Part shown: positions 10,069 to 20,570 of the stretch, piece after piece
Layout: every line of letters starts with the position of its first letter
Position numbering within the stretch: position 1 is the first letter of the stretch
Assembly (NCBI GenBank): GCA_016712665.1
Contig: JADJQP010000002.1
Coordinates: 124,001 to 188,000, forward strand
Length of the DNA stretch: 64,000 nucleotides
Direction of reading: 5' to 3'
Origin: Bacteroidota bacterium
GTDB taxonomy: Bacteria > Bacteroidota > Bacteroidia > Chitinophagales > Chitinophagaceae
The notes under the pieces: model-generated
The model's database searches: none
What the model saw: the letters and a program-made list of their open reading frames with translations, nothing else
Told to the model about the DNA's origin: nothing
Translations under genes and position numbers: made by a program

Positions 10069-10161
10069 TATTCGGATTAGATAAACCAAAAATACATTAT
10101 TTTTTGAAGTTTCATACCGCTTCCTCATAGATATTACTAACTTTATATATTTATTATAAAT

Positions 10162-10866
10162 ATGTCAAAAGCTTGTTTGCATCTGATACCGAATATTTTG
10201 GCTGAAAATTCGGCACATAAAATGCCTCAATATCTAGTAGATATTGTACATCAAATCAAAATATTTTATGTAGAGGAGATTCGAAGCGCCAGAAGGTTTC
10301 TTAAAATGATTGATAAGCAAATTGTCATTGATGATTTGGAATTTCATATTTTGAATGAGCATCATCAAGAATCCCTTTCTTTAGTAAAAGGATTTCTACA
10401 TTCAGGAAACAGTATCGGCTATATCAGTGAAGCGGGCTGTCCCGCTGTGGCTGATCCGGGACAAGACTTGGTGAAAATAGCTCATGAAATAAATGTTCAA
10501 GTCATTCCCCATATTGGGCCAAACTCCATAATTCTAGCCTTGATGGCCTCAGGTTTTAATGGGCAACAATTTTATTTTCATGGTTATTTACCCAATAAAC
10601 AACCTATGCTCACGTCCAAAATAAAAGAAATTGAATCGCATAGTCGTTTGCAGAATTGTACAGAAATCTTTATCGAAACGCCCTATAGAAATAATCAGAT
10701 GATTCAGGAACTTCTCAAACATTGCCATGAGCAAACCCGATTATGTGTAGCGGCAAACCTAACATCTGTAGATGAATTGATCGTCTCAAAAACGGTGAAA
10801 GAATGGAAAAAAGTGGAAACATCTTTTCATAAAATCCCGGCTGTATTCCTCCTCTATGCTCACTAA
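10162..10866 (+). CDS. RsmI-like SAM-dependent methyltransferase (tetrapyrrole methylase fold)
   Basis: This 234-residue protein is the shorter form of the RsmI family common in Bacteroidota. RsmI 2'-O-methylates C1402 of 16S rRNA. The SAM-binding segment GYISEAGCPAVADPG matches the family's ISDAGxPxxxDPG, and GYLPNK follows where the family has GFLP. FIETPYRNN corresponds to the usual F.EsPhR. The N-terminus lacks the standard GTLYIVATPIGN, so the exact substrate may differ. It is divergent from dxs and converges with a small membrane protein six bases away. Confidence 0.85.
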   Translation: MSKACLHLIPNILAENSAHKMPQYLVDIVHQIKIFYVEEIRSARRFLKMIDKQIVIDDLEFHILNEHHQESLSLVKGFLHSGNSIGYISEAGCPAVADPGQDLVKIAHEINVQVIPHIGPNSIILALMASGFNGQQFYFHGYLPNKQPMLTSKIKEIESHSRLQNCTEIFIETPYRNNQMIQELLKHCHEQTRLCVAANLTSVDELIVSKTVKEWKKVETSFHKIPAVFLLYAH

Positions 10867-10871
10867 GTACT

Positions 10872-11288
10872 TTACAAACCTGTATTCACCGGTGTATCTG
10901 AAACGCTGATGATTCGATCTACAATATATTGACCATTTTCCTGATTTCTTCCATTATAGTTGTCACCACGCCAAGGCAATGATTTTCGATATTGGATGTA
11001 ATGGACTTTGACCGTTTTGCTACTTACCTTATCCAAACTATCTGCCAAGGCAATATCAGTAACCGAAAAATAAAAATTATTGGTATTGATACTACCACCC
11101 TGAACTGAGCGCAAACCGGGTTGTATCATCTCGCCCTCGTAGGTCTTAAATATATTTCCTTTTCGTGAACATTTTATCAGCAAACCATCCCGCGACCCAT
11201 CACTATATGCATTGTAATAGAACCAATACACATAACCTGTGGCAAATAAAATCAGTAGCAATACAAATAGAAAAATAAATTTCTTCAT
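10872..11288 (-). CDS. small membrane-anchored conserved hypothetical protein
   Basis: From the ATG at 11288 the product is 138 residues. It begins with one transmembrane helix (KKFIFLFVLLLILFATGYVYW), then a conserved-looking stretch GSRDGLLIKCSRKGNIFKTY and a beta-rich tail with RSVQGG. I recognise this as a Bacteroidota family that is sometimes mislabelled '6-phosphogluconate dehydrogenase', but no dehydrogenase motif is present. The -7 box at 11306-11313 supports this start. Function unknown. Confidence 0.65.
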   Translation of the reverse strand: MKKFIFLFVLLLILFATGYVYWFYYNAYSDGSRDGLLIKCSRKGNIFKTYEGEMIQPGLRSVQGGSINTNNFYFSVTDIALADSLDKVSSKTVKVHYIQYRKSLPWRGDNYNGRNQENGQYIVDRIISVSDTPVNTGL

Positions 11289-11305
11289 AACAATAACTTT
11301 AGCTG

Positions 11306-11313
11306 CAAATTTA
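11306..11313 (-). promoter_or_regulatory. -7 element TAAATTTG (minus strand)
   Basis: A perfect minus-strand TAnnTTTG lies 17 bases before the ATG at 11288. With the plus-strand element at 11352 it forms a compact divergent promoter region. Confidence 0.6.
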
Positions 11314-11351
11314 ATTGAATAAGTGTATGAAGCAATAGATTTTATTTTTAT

Positions 11352-11359
11352 TATATTTG
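11352..11359 (+). promoter_or_regulatory. -7 element TATATTTG (plus strand)
   Basis: A perfect plus-strand TAnnTTTG lies 11 bases before the ATG at 11371, which favours that ATG over an in-frame start at 11323 that would lie upstream of the promoter. Confidence 0.6.
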
Positions 11360-11370
11360 GAATAAAAAAA

Positions 11371-12468
11371 ATGAGATTCCCTCTGATAATAGGCATCTTG
11401 CTGTTACATACTTGTCTGATTGCGCAAATCAAAGTAATTACCTTCAATCAAGCAATTCAGGAAAACAATAAAAAATCGCTTCCCTTCTACTTTCAGGAAA
11501 TCGTTTTTTCAGAAGAGGTTTCCGATACAATTGGCCTATTGGGTATTGAAAAAACCAAAGGAAATACGTATGTGCATTTACCAAAAAGTAGAAGCACAAC
11601 CGTAATTGATTTTATCCATAGTCAGTATGCAGAAAAAAAGAATGGGGCTCCCATTTCAATGCATATCACTAAACTCAAAATCGCTCCGAATGTAATCAAC
11701 CAATTTTCACCAAAAGATACCTTCCAATTTCATTGCAAATTTTATGCTGCACATTCAAATGAAAAATCGGAGCTTTTTTCATTTAATGCCAAACACCCCT
11801 TTGGCAACTTTAATAATGCGGAGGAAATATTGGCAAACTATATCTGCAGAGCCATAACATCTTCTATTGAGAAATTCAAAGATTTCTATGAAAAAAATGC
11901 CAGCTGGATGCAAACAAATACCGAGCCGACCAACTCGGACAAAAAAACAATTCAAGTACAATTAGTTCAAAATAAATTGACATCGCCTGATTCGCTAGCA
12001 TGTACCCTTGATAGAAAGTTACGTTGGGATGATTTTCAGGAAACCCCTCTACCCAATAAACAACCACCTAATGACCAGACAGACCTTGGTTCAGCAAAAT
12101 GTATTCTAACCTATCGTGTCATGGCAGAAGAAACCAGTAAGTACTTGAAATTAGAGATTTTTGTCAATGCATTTTTCTATAAAAGAAATAGTTGGAAACC
12201 CAAAAACAAAAGTCCTGAATGGCTTGCCTATCAACAAGGACATTTTGATCTCTGCGCAATTTTCGGAAGTCAACTCAGCCGCAAAATGAAAAATCACCCA
12301 TACAGTCTTGGTACATACAAAGCCGAATTAAACGCTCTCTACAATGAAGTCAATACGGAGCTAATTGCCATGCGAAAACAATATAAAAGCGATACGCAAG
12401 AAGGAAAAGATGTCGAGCAGATGGTGGCTTGGCGAAAAAAAATTGATGGCCTGCGTGAAAACAATTAA
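11371..12468 (+). CDS. secreted DUF922-like protein lacking the putative catalytic HE pair
   Basis: The 365-residue product has a signal peptide (RFPLIIGILLLHTCLIAQ). The second half carries LRWDDFQETP, like the RLTWxDFxG...P opening of DUF922 proteins, and YQQGHFDLCAIFGSQLSRKM, which aligns by eye with the family's HEQxHFDIxExxAR metalloprotease-like motif. Here the first His and the Glu are Tyr and Gln, so zinc-dependent catalysis looks lost. The N-terminal ~190 residues are unrecognised. It may be a non-catalytic paralogue. Assignment to DUF922 rests on these motifs only. Confidence 0.6.
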   Translation: MRFPLIIGILLLHTCLIAQIKVITFNQAIQENNKKSLPFYFQEIVFSEEVSDTIGLLGIEKTKGNTYVHLPKSRSTTVIDFIHSQYAEKKNGAPISMHITKLKIAPNVINQFSPKDTFQFHCKFYAAHSNEKSELFSFNAKHPFGNFNNAEEILANYICRAITSSIEKFKDFYEKNASWMQTNTEPTNSDKKTIQVQLVQNKLTSPDSLACTLDRKLRWDDFQETPLPNKQPPNDQTDLGSAKCILTYRVMAEETSKYLKLEIFVNAFFYKRNSWKPKNKSPEWLAYQQGHFDLCAIFGSQLSRKMKNHPYSLGTYKAELNALYNEVNTELIAMRKQYKSDTQEGKDVEQMVAWRKKIDGLRENN

Positions 12469-12481
12469 GCGTTTTGCTATT

Positions 12482-13231
12482 CTAATTCAAATGATTATGA
12501 GCCAAAAAATAGTCCTTCATCAAGGAATGCACCTTTTGCTTCAACATCTCTGTATCCTTAATTTCCAAACCGGTGGTACTTATTTCCGGTAAAAAATGAA
12601 ACTGCACCTTATGGGGCCATGCCCAAAACTTTTTTGTCGGGTGGAGTATCTTTTTGGTACCAAATATTAATCCTGGTATAATGGGTTTCTGTGCTTCTAT
12701 GGCTACCTTAAAAGCTCCATCATAAAACCGGGCCAGCGGTTCGGAAGTCTTATTGCGTGTGCCCTCCGGAAATAAACACAAATGCAAGCCCTTGTTAAGA
12801 GCCTCAATCATTTTAGGAAAACTATCTTTTCTGCTTTGTGCATCTTGTCTGGTTACTAATATAGAACCAGCCTTATAAATATATCCAAATATCGGGATGC
12901 TCGCCATTTCTACTTTTGCCAGTGTGCGATTCGGTCCGGGTATGCCTGGCGACGATACCGGTACATCTGCCAACGTATTGTGATTTAGTGTCACCACATA
13001 ATTTTTTCCCTTTATAAAATATTCTCTTCCAAAATGTTTTACCGGACAAAAAATTAGGGGCATATAAATGCCCATCCAAACTTGAAAAGACGTTTGCACG
13101 GCCTTCGAAAATGCAGCTTCACTGGCAAATGTTTTAAATAAAAAAATAACCAATGCCACTGGTATCATGGTAATGGCAAAAAGCAACATTCCATAAATGA
13201 AATAAATGCGAGCAATAATATCTTTAATCAA
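12482..13231 (-). CDS. plsC: 1-acyl-sn-glycerol-3-phosphate acyltransferase (PlsC family)
   Basis: The 249-residue protein has two N-terminal membrane segments, then the acyltransferase box NHNTLAD (NHx4D), the glycine-rich FPEGTRN block and the PIIPG segment. These are the three diagnostic PlsC motifs. It acylates lysophosphatidic acid to phosphatidic acid at the inner membrane. The open frame uses a TTG start; an ATG at residue 15 is possible but would remove the first hydrophobic segment. It converges with the DUF922-like gene across 13 bases. Confidence 0.9.
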   Translation of the reverse strand: MIKDIIARIYFIYGMLLFAITMIPVALVIFLFKTFASEAAFSKAVQTSFQVWMGIYMPLIFCPVKHFGREYFIKGKNYVVTLNHNTLADVPVSSPGIPGPNRTLAKVEMASIPIFGYIYKAGSILVTRQDAQSRKDSFPKMIEALNKGLHLCLFPEGTRNKTSEPLARFYDGAFKVAIEAQKPIIPGLIFGTKKILHPTKKFWAWPHKVQFHFLPEISTTGLEIKDTEMLKQKVHSLMKDYFLAHNHLN

Positions 13232-13280
13232 AATAGGAAACTTAAAATTGTTGGTAAAAATAACTGAATTCCTTCAATAA

Positions 13281-13312
13281 AAAAACCGCCTACTGAGTAG
13301 ACGGTCTTTTTT
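13281..13312. terminator. rho-independent terminator, usable on both strands
   Basis: A 9-base stem (accgcctac at 13285-13293, gtagacggt at 13297-13305, one mismatch) with a TGA loop is flanked by a run of A on the left and T on the right. On the minus strand the A run becomes the U tract. It sits 15 bases past the stop of the large T9SS gene and is most likely its terminator. Confidence 0.8.
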
Positions 13313-13327
13313 ATTCACTAGTTGCCT

Positions 13328-16300
13328 TTAGTTTTTTCGAATGGTTTGACTAAAGTTCAAACCTTTTTGGTTGCTTACTTTTACCATATAAACGCCATCA
13401 GCCAAGCCTTCCATGCTAATGTCGGTCTTGTTGTTGCCGGCTTGCAACTGCATATCGATGGCCTTCACCACCCTACCCGTTGCATCCAATAGTTTCACTT
13501 GAGCAATGGTTGCTTTTGGTGTGTTGATTTCAATATTCAGTTGGGTATTCACCGGATTCGGATATAAGGTAACCAAGGTTTCATTGCCATGGTACACATT
13601 CACTACTTTGCTATAGCTGATGTTTCCATCCAAATCTACTTGTTGTAGTCGGTAGTAATTATGACCGGCATATGGTGTTGCATCGGTATAATCATATGCT
13701 AGCGATACCACACTATTGCCACCTACTGCCTTACTGGCGATTTTGCCTGAAAGGGCCGTAAACGTTTTTCCATCTTTACTGTTTTCCAATACAAAATGAC
13801 TATTGTTGTGCTCGCTGCTAGTCACCCAGTTTAATAAAGAGGTATTCTCTACTTTCTTACCACTAAAACTCAATAGACTGATCGGTAATGGTACATTGCC
13901 CGGATTGGCCGCATGTGCATAGAAATATGAGAAGCTATCTACAGGAAAACAAACCGTCCATACTGTTGTTAATGGATCATAACTGGTGGTAATATTTGCA
14001 TTCGGTATCACTACTGCCGTATGACCCGGTGTGGTAATATCTCCATTGTCTACTTTCGATATCACCAAATTGGCATTCGGTGTAATTTGAGGCCAGCCAT
14101 TTAGTAAGGAGAAGGAATTAAACTGTGCAAAATCATCTTCCAAGAAGTACAAGCATACATTCGCATTCGTTTGTGTGCTTGGGGTTATCTGATAATGACG
14201 ATTTACATACGGTTGACCATTGTGAACCTGCGTACTCGCATCAATCCACTCACAAACAGTTGTGCTGCCTAAACTCGTTGCATTGGCTACATCCGTTATA
14301 TGAACAATTCGCTTACAGTCAGCAGGATTATATAAGGTATCGGTTATCCCATCGCTTAGTGTCATGGTATTGCATCCCACAAAACCAGGTATGGAGTAAT
14401 TTAATATGTCCTGATTGGCAATGAGCGCACCAGCCGTTGACAATTCTATTAACGCAATGGCGGTATCTGCACAAACAGGTATGGTATTGGTAGCAAGTAC
14501 TATATACACCGTATCGGATACCGTTACATTATGAGGGTTGGGATAAGGAATGGTACAAGCTGCGTCTGAAAAGTATAAGGTATCCGTACCCGGTGGAACC
14601 GTAGCAAATGGATCTATCAAAGTAGCCACATCGATAGATGCAGGGGCACAAGCATTGCCGGTAACATACAAGGCAGGAAACTCAGGTTGAGGATTCACTT
14701 GCAATACCACAGAGTCTGTAGCAGAACAGCCCGCCAAATTAGTCACTTTTGAATACACCACTGTACTAGCTGAAGTATCATTGGTAGGTGTAGGTAATAA
14801 ATAAAATAATCCCTGATCGCCATAGTACTGTACCGTAACACCCGCAGCAAAACCACTTACAGGACCATCTACAGTAGTTAAATCAAAAATAGCACCATTA
14901 CTTCCAGCAGGACTTTCGCATAAGGCAATCGTATCTTGAAATACAGAAGGAGATGGATTAATAACCAAACTCACCGGTACACGACAAGAGGACGAACCCA
15001 CATAAGCTGCATAAAAGGTATACGTACCGGGTGTATTGGAGTTGTTGATACCACTACCAGGGGTAATAATCGGATCAAATGGCGACAAGGAATACAAACT
15101 AGCCCCACCACTTGGTACATTATACCATTCATAAGCGGATGGCACATACTGATAATATACTTTTAGTTTCACAACCGTTGGCGCTCCAGCGTTCACACCA
15201 ATATCAGAGGTGTTTTGATTATCGTTAAATGTCTCAAAATAACCCACATTCAAAGGAGCCAATGGATTGGCTTGTAAATAGCTGAAAATACTTCCCAACT
15301 GAGCAGGGGTAATATGACGGGTATTGGTAAAATTTGCATTATTACCGGTTGACAAACCCGCTAATACGATATTACCTGCATTGGCATTATACCCTTGCGG
15401 GCAAGGGGCAAATAAAGTAGGAACAACAGGGCTACCGCTATAAAGGATAAACCGAGGTTCGGTAATAAATGAAGAAGACAAGTTAGTTACCGTTAGCACA
15501 CCATTTTGGGTAAAAGAAGCACCGGGAGGCAAGGCAGGTACAGGGGTCGTATTGGCAAAATTGCCTGCAAACTGATTTGCACAGGCGGCCCCGGGTACTG
15601 TTTGACTAGTGCCTATGGCGGTGGCTCCCACATTATCAGGTGTTGGGGTCAATGTAAAGGTAATCTCCAGCGAGTCGTTGATAGGTGTTGCACAACCACT
15701 TACGGTGAGTCCCTGACCAAAAGGAATACTGGCATACTGACAAAGATTATAATCCGGACCAGCGGTTGGTCGATAGTTGATACGTATCAAGGGGCTCGAA
15801 GTGAATCGTTTTGCAAACTGCCATTCACCACACCACCGGCATTGCCAATGCTTAAGGTACTATTAATATAATACGTACCACCTGCATACAAATTAACACC
15901 GGGTATTAATACAGGTACCGTATTAGCTGCATACGGATTAAGGGTTAAAGCAGGGTTCACATTGCCATAATAATAATTCACACCCAAAGGACCTGTTACC
16001 GCAAGAGTACAAGTTATTGGATTGGTGGCTACCGTAATCGGCAAAGAACCATAGTTGGTAACGGATAGAACCATATTCACATTCGCAGCATAACAATTGC
16101 CTGCGGCACCGGTTATCGCTGTAACAGCTGGATCATGATTAGAAGCCGGAATAATATTTACCAGGTAATCCTCAGCTTCTCCAAACGTAGAATTGGTAGG
16201 ACCACAAGGCTGTAAATTCGTCATCTGCACATCATCTCCTCCTCGTAAACGCATACGAGTTAAGCCGGGTAAGGAACCGGGAGGGGCTGTAATTGGAAGT

Positions 16301-17532
16301 ACATGCACTCCATTAGGACCGGCATCAGTACCCGGTGAAAAATATTCTGAAGGCTCAAAAGATCCACTATGATTAAAATCAATCCAAACACCTAAATACT
16401 GTGTCAAATCCGTACCGTGTGTAACAGACAAATTGGAAGCTAGCCCAATATACAGATTCGGGGTCGCCAGCACATTGGCCACCTGCTGTGCAGTATAATC
16501 CACCCAAAAAGGAGCTACATTGCCGGCCAAGGCTGTATTATTTGTAAGGGTTCCTAAAGATACATTCACAATATTATCGCCAGCACCACCATTCACATAG
16601 GTAGGAATACACCAGCAATTACCCGTCGGACTCCAAGGTTGCACAATACAAGAACCTGAAGCAATGGAAGTATCAAAGCCACCACCGGGATTGGTACAGG
16701 TAACAATGCAACGGAAATAATTAGTAGAACCCGGGGCCGGTGTATAGGAATAGGGAACCGTGGTAGCACCCACTATAGGTGTATAAGTACCAGGTAAACC
16801 AGTAGGAGATTGCAACCATTGAAAGGCTAAATTAGCAGCAGCAGTTTGTCCTGCCAAATTTAATACGACAGGCAAACCCGGACAAGGATTTGCCGGTAAT
16901 GCTGAAGCCGTGCCCGCTGTAGGTGTACCTGCGCAAGGAGTTGCTAAAAGATTTAGGGTAACCGTTCCGGTAAATGACCTGGGATTATTAAGTGGCGTGG
17001 GATAAGCACCAGCCCAACCTGCAAATTGCCCGAGGTTTTGAAAGTCACCAACCTGCAAATTAATACCCGTATTGGTAAACACATTTGGTGTTGGCCCCGG
17101 AGCTGTGGTATAATTAAGCGTTATGGTAGGTGTAGCTAAATAAAACCGATAGGTGGTATTACCCGGTATGGTAAAAGACAATGCCGGAAATAATACGGTT
17201 TGCACGCCGGCAGTAACCGAAACTGGATTGGTAGCAATTAAAGTCCAGTTAGGGCCGGCCACGGTGCCCGGTGCCCCATACAAAGAAGAACTGGAATACC
17301 ATAGTTCAGCATTACCACTACCGGCCGCTGCAAAATAGTTTGAAACAGAAGTTAAAACCGCAGGGTACGGGTTGGTATTTTGAATCACAAAACAAACACT
17401 ATTAAAACTATTAAGGCCGTTGTACCCTACGCCCAAAACCTGGGTATTGAAGGATACTACTTGGGCACTGGCCGAAACGCCGACTATCGACAGAATCAGA
17501 GAGAAAAAGAATTTTGTAAAATATGTATTCAT
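13328..17532 (-). CDS. giant T9SS-sorted surface protein with GEVED domain, one frameshift
   Basis: The ATG at 17532 opens a signal peptide (FFFSLILSIVGVSASAQ). An Ig-like/adhesin region follows, then a GEVED-type domain (WIDFNHSGSFEPSEYF ... FGEAEDYLVNI), further Ig-like repeats rich in Thr, Asn, Pro and Gly, and a type-A sorting domain (LYPNPVNTQLNIEI ... GVYMVKVSNQKG). A CCCC run at 15791-15794 (GGGG on the plus strand) needs one more base. Without it the frame stops at 15787; with it the two open frames fuse into about 1,400 residues. The protein probably acts in adhesion or as a surface layer; that is inference from composition. A terminator follows at 13281-13312. Confidence 0.85.
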
Positions 17533-17665
17533 ATAGGAAAATTTTGTTAAAAATAAGTTCAAATCCCATTTAAAAAAAAGAATTAACAAAATAAATCGCG
17601 GTGAAACACAGAAATCTTACAACAAAATGACAATCCAACGTTTTGATCCTTAACGAAATGCAGTC

Positions 17666-20416
17666 TCAATAAGTTGCTTTTGTTCCTCGATATGTTTTGG
17701 CATAGCCGGTAGCAGTGGAGGCACTTGCTTGTCTTGCTAAGTAACCCATAGAAAACTCCTTTGGATCGAGATTCATTTTCAAAAAGGAGTAAGCGCCCAT
17801 ATTACTCGGTTCTTCCTGTACCCATATCCACTGAGCGTTGTGATACTTTTTATATTTTAGCTGTAATTGAGCGGACGGCAAAGGATACAACTGCTCCAAT
17901 CTCAAAATGGCAATATCTCCTCGCGAATGCGTTTCTTTATATTCCAACAAATCAAAATACACTTTTCCTGAACATAGAAGCACGCGCTTGATTACCAAAG
18001 GATTCTCCACTGCGTCGTCATCAATTAGTTCTTTAAATCCGCCATTTAGAAAATCAGATTTTTTACTAAACGTTTTTGCTAATCGCAAATTCGCCTTTGG
18101 AGAAAAATTAATTAGAGGTTTTCGGAAAGGGTTATGTATTTGACGTCGTAATACATGAAAAAAATTGGCCGCTGTCGTACAATTGGTTACATACATATTT
18201 TGTTCGGCACAAAGTTGCAAAAACCTTTCAATTCGTGCACTGGAATGTTCAGGCCCCTGCCCCTCATAGCCATGCGGGAGCAACATCACCATGCCATTCA
18301 TTCTCCCCCATTTGGTTTCGGCACTTGCAATAAATTGATCTATGATGGTTTGGGCTCCATTGCAAAAATCGCCAAATTGTGCTTCCCAAATTACCAGGGT
18401 ATTCGGATTGGCCATGGCATAACCATATTCGAAACCCAACACGGCATATTCACTTAATAATGAATTGTAAATTTTAAAACTTCCCTGGTTCAAAGAAATT
18501 TGCGAAAGCCGATTGTGCACATTATTATTTACTTCATCATATATAACTGCATGCCGGTGTGAAAAGGTGCCTCGTTGCACATCTTGACCACTGATTCGTA
18601 CATTATGTCCCTGCAACAACAAACTTCCATAGGCCAGCAATTCCCCTGTGGCCCAATCAATGATATCTTGATTGTGAAATAGTTTTTGTTTTTCGTCGAG
18701 CAACTTTCGTACTTTATTGAGTGGGGTAAATGCTTCAGGCAATTTCATAAGAGCGTCAAACACTTGCTGTAGTTCGTTTTCGTTGATAGCGGTGGACACC
18801 GAATCTTCAAAATCCTTTTCATTTGATTTACGCAACGCCGACCATGCTATTTCGGGAAGCTGCTTTTTATAAGGCAATGGTTTTTGTTTCACTTCATCTA
18901 AACGATCCTGTAAATCGTTCCAAAATAATTTTTCCATTTCTTTGGCGAGCGCATGATCCACTTCACCTGAGGCTGATAATTTATTCGAATAAATTTCACG
19001 TGGATTTGGATGTTTTTCAATGATATTATACAGAGCGGGTTGGGTAAATTTCGGATCGTCGCCTTCATTGTGTCCATGTTTACGATAACAAACCATATCA
19101 ATAAAAACATCCCGATTAAATTGTTGTCGAAATCGCAAGGCTAATTCTGCCACTTTAATAACAGATTCCGGATCGTCGCCATTTACATGAAATACCGGTG
19201 CTTGCACCATACTAGCAATGCTGGTACAATAATCGGCACTTCGGGCTTCATCAAAGTTGGTGGTAAATCCGATTTGATTATTGATGACAAAATGAATGGT
19301 TCCACCGGTATAGTATCCATCTAAATCACTCATCTGAAGCAATTCGTATACGATGCCCTGCCCGGCAATTGAAGCATCCCCATGAATTAATATCGGTAAA
19401 ATTTTATCAAAATCACTTTTGTATAAGGTATCGGCTTTGGCCCGTGCAAAACCAGTTACTAGAGGGTTTACGGCTTCCAGATGCGATGGATTTGGCGTCA
19501 GTTGCAAGTTAATCGTTTTCCCATCAGGTGTTACCACATCGCTGGTAAATCCCAAATGATACTTCACATCACCACTTCCCATGGTAGAATCCATTGGTGC
19601 ATTTCCTTCAAATTCTGCGAAAATTTGTTCATAGGTCTTTTGTAATATATTGGCCAAAATATTCAAGCGACCACGATGAGCCATTCCAATCACTACCTCT
19701 TCCACCTCATTTTGCGCAGCTTCCGTAATAATAGCATCTAATGCTGCAATGGTACTTTCGCCGCCTTCCAATGAAAACCTTTTTTGTCCAATAAATTTTG
19801 TATGTAGAAACTTCTCAAAAATCACGCCCTGGTTAAGCTTTTCGAGAATCCTCTTTTTCTTTTTTAAGGGTAGCGCTTCACTCATTATTTTTTCAAACTC
19901 ATTTTCTACCCAGGTAAAAATTTCTTCGTTATTGATATAGGTATATTCTACCCCTACTGTGCCGGTATATATTTTTTGTAAATGCGCAATGATATCTGCT
20001 AACTTTTCGTAAGGCATTCCGAAGTACTTCGCTGCCACAAAATGTTGTTCTAAATCAGCTTCATTCAACCCAAAATGAACCAAATCGAGTTGTGCATTTC
20101 GATCGACTCTTTTTCGGATGGGATTGGTATCACTCAATAAATGCCCGCGTTTCCGGTAGGCTTTAATTAATTTAAAAACGCCAAACTCCTTTTGTAAATG
20201 AATTGTTGGTTCTTGATTACTAGTGGAAAATGCATTCTTTGCTTGAGGGGTTGTATTTGACACTTCCTTTTTTTGAGAATACAATTGGGCAAAGTCAAAA
20301 CCCGTAAAAAAATTTCGAAGTTCCGGATCAACGTTTGAAGGATCTTTTACAAAGTCCTGGTAAATCTGTTCTATAAAAGAGGGATGCGAATTCGTAATAA
20401 AGGAAAAATCTTTCAT
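17666..20416 (-). CDS. sucA: 2-oxoglutarate dehydrogenase E1 component
   Basis: The 916-residue protein decarboxylates 2-oxoglutarate with thiamine diphosphate and passes the succinyl group to the lipoyl E2. Signatures include the N-terminal PSFIEQIYQDFVKDP, EGGEST, GMAHRGRLNILANI, HGDASIAGQGIVYE, CYRKHGHNEGDDP and LLPHGYEGQGPEHSSAR. These match the OdhA/SucA layout throughout with no frameshift. The E2 gene sucB is not adjacent; an unrelated T9SS gene lies downstream. The aconitase gene at the right edge is another TCA-cycle gene but is far away. Confidence 0.98.
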   Translation of the reverse strand: MKDFSFITNSHPSFIEQIYQDFVKDPSNVDPELRNFFTGFDFAQLYSQKKEVSNTTPQAKNAFSTSNQEPTIHLQKEFGVFKLIKAYRKRGHLLSDTNPIRKRVDRNAQLDLVHFGLNEADLEQHFVAAKYFGMPYEKLADIIAHLQKIYTGTVGVEYTYINNEEIFTWVENEFEKIMSEALPLKKKKRILEKLNQGVIFEKFLHTKFIGQKRFSLEGGESTIAALDAIITEAAQNEVEEVVIGMAHRGRLNILANILQKTYEQIFAEFEGNAPMDSTMGSGDVKYHLGFTSDVVTPDGKTINLQLTPNPSHLEAVNPLVTGFARAKADTLYKSDFDKILPILIHGDASIAGQGIVYELLQMSDLDGYYTGGTIHFVINNQIGFTTNFDEARSADYCTSIASMVQAPVFHVNGDDPESVIKVAELALRFRQQFNRDVFIDMVCYRKHGHNEGDDPKFTQPALYNIIEKHPNPREIYSNKLSASGEVDHALAKEMEKLFWNDLQDRLDEVKQKPLPYKKQLPEIAWSALRKSNEKDFEDSVSTAINENELQQVFDALMKLPEAFTPLNKVRKLLDEKQKLFHNQDIIDWATGELLAYGSLLLQGHNVRISGQDVQRGTFSHRHAVIYDEVNNNVHNRLSQISLNQGSFKIYNSLLSEYAVLGFEYGYAMANPNTLVIWEAQFGDFCNGAQTIIDQFIASAETKWGRMNGMVMLLPHGYEGQGPEHSSARIERFLQLCAEQNMYVTNCTTAANFFHVLRRQIHNPFRKPLINFSPKANLRLAKTFSKKSDFLNGGFKELIDDDAVENPLVIKRVLLCSGKVYFDLLEYKETHSRGDIAILRLEQLYPLPSAQLQLKYKKYHNAQWIWVQEEPSNMGAYSFLKMNLDPKEFSMGYLARQASASTATGYAKTYRGTKATY

Positions 20417-20570
20417 GGCAAGCCGGTTGATCGTTTAATTAGTCAGAAGATATCAAATACCTAGGGTTTTACACCATAAGGCGGGTGCGAAATTAGGTCA
20501 ATAAACAGATACAAAGGCTTGCTGCTATTGTAAAAAAAATGAAAAGGATGATTTCTATTATTAGCGCTTA

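Noticed and set aside
14125..14424. Plus-strand ORFs at 14125-14424, 14936-15166 and 15506-15871
   Set aside because: They lie antisense to the large T9SS gene and have no coding signature.
13328..17532. Tandem repeats in the large T9SS gene
   Set aside because: Composition is repetitive at the amino-acid level, but I found no long exact DNA repeat.
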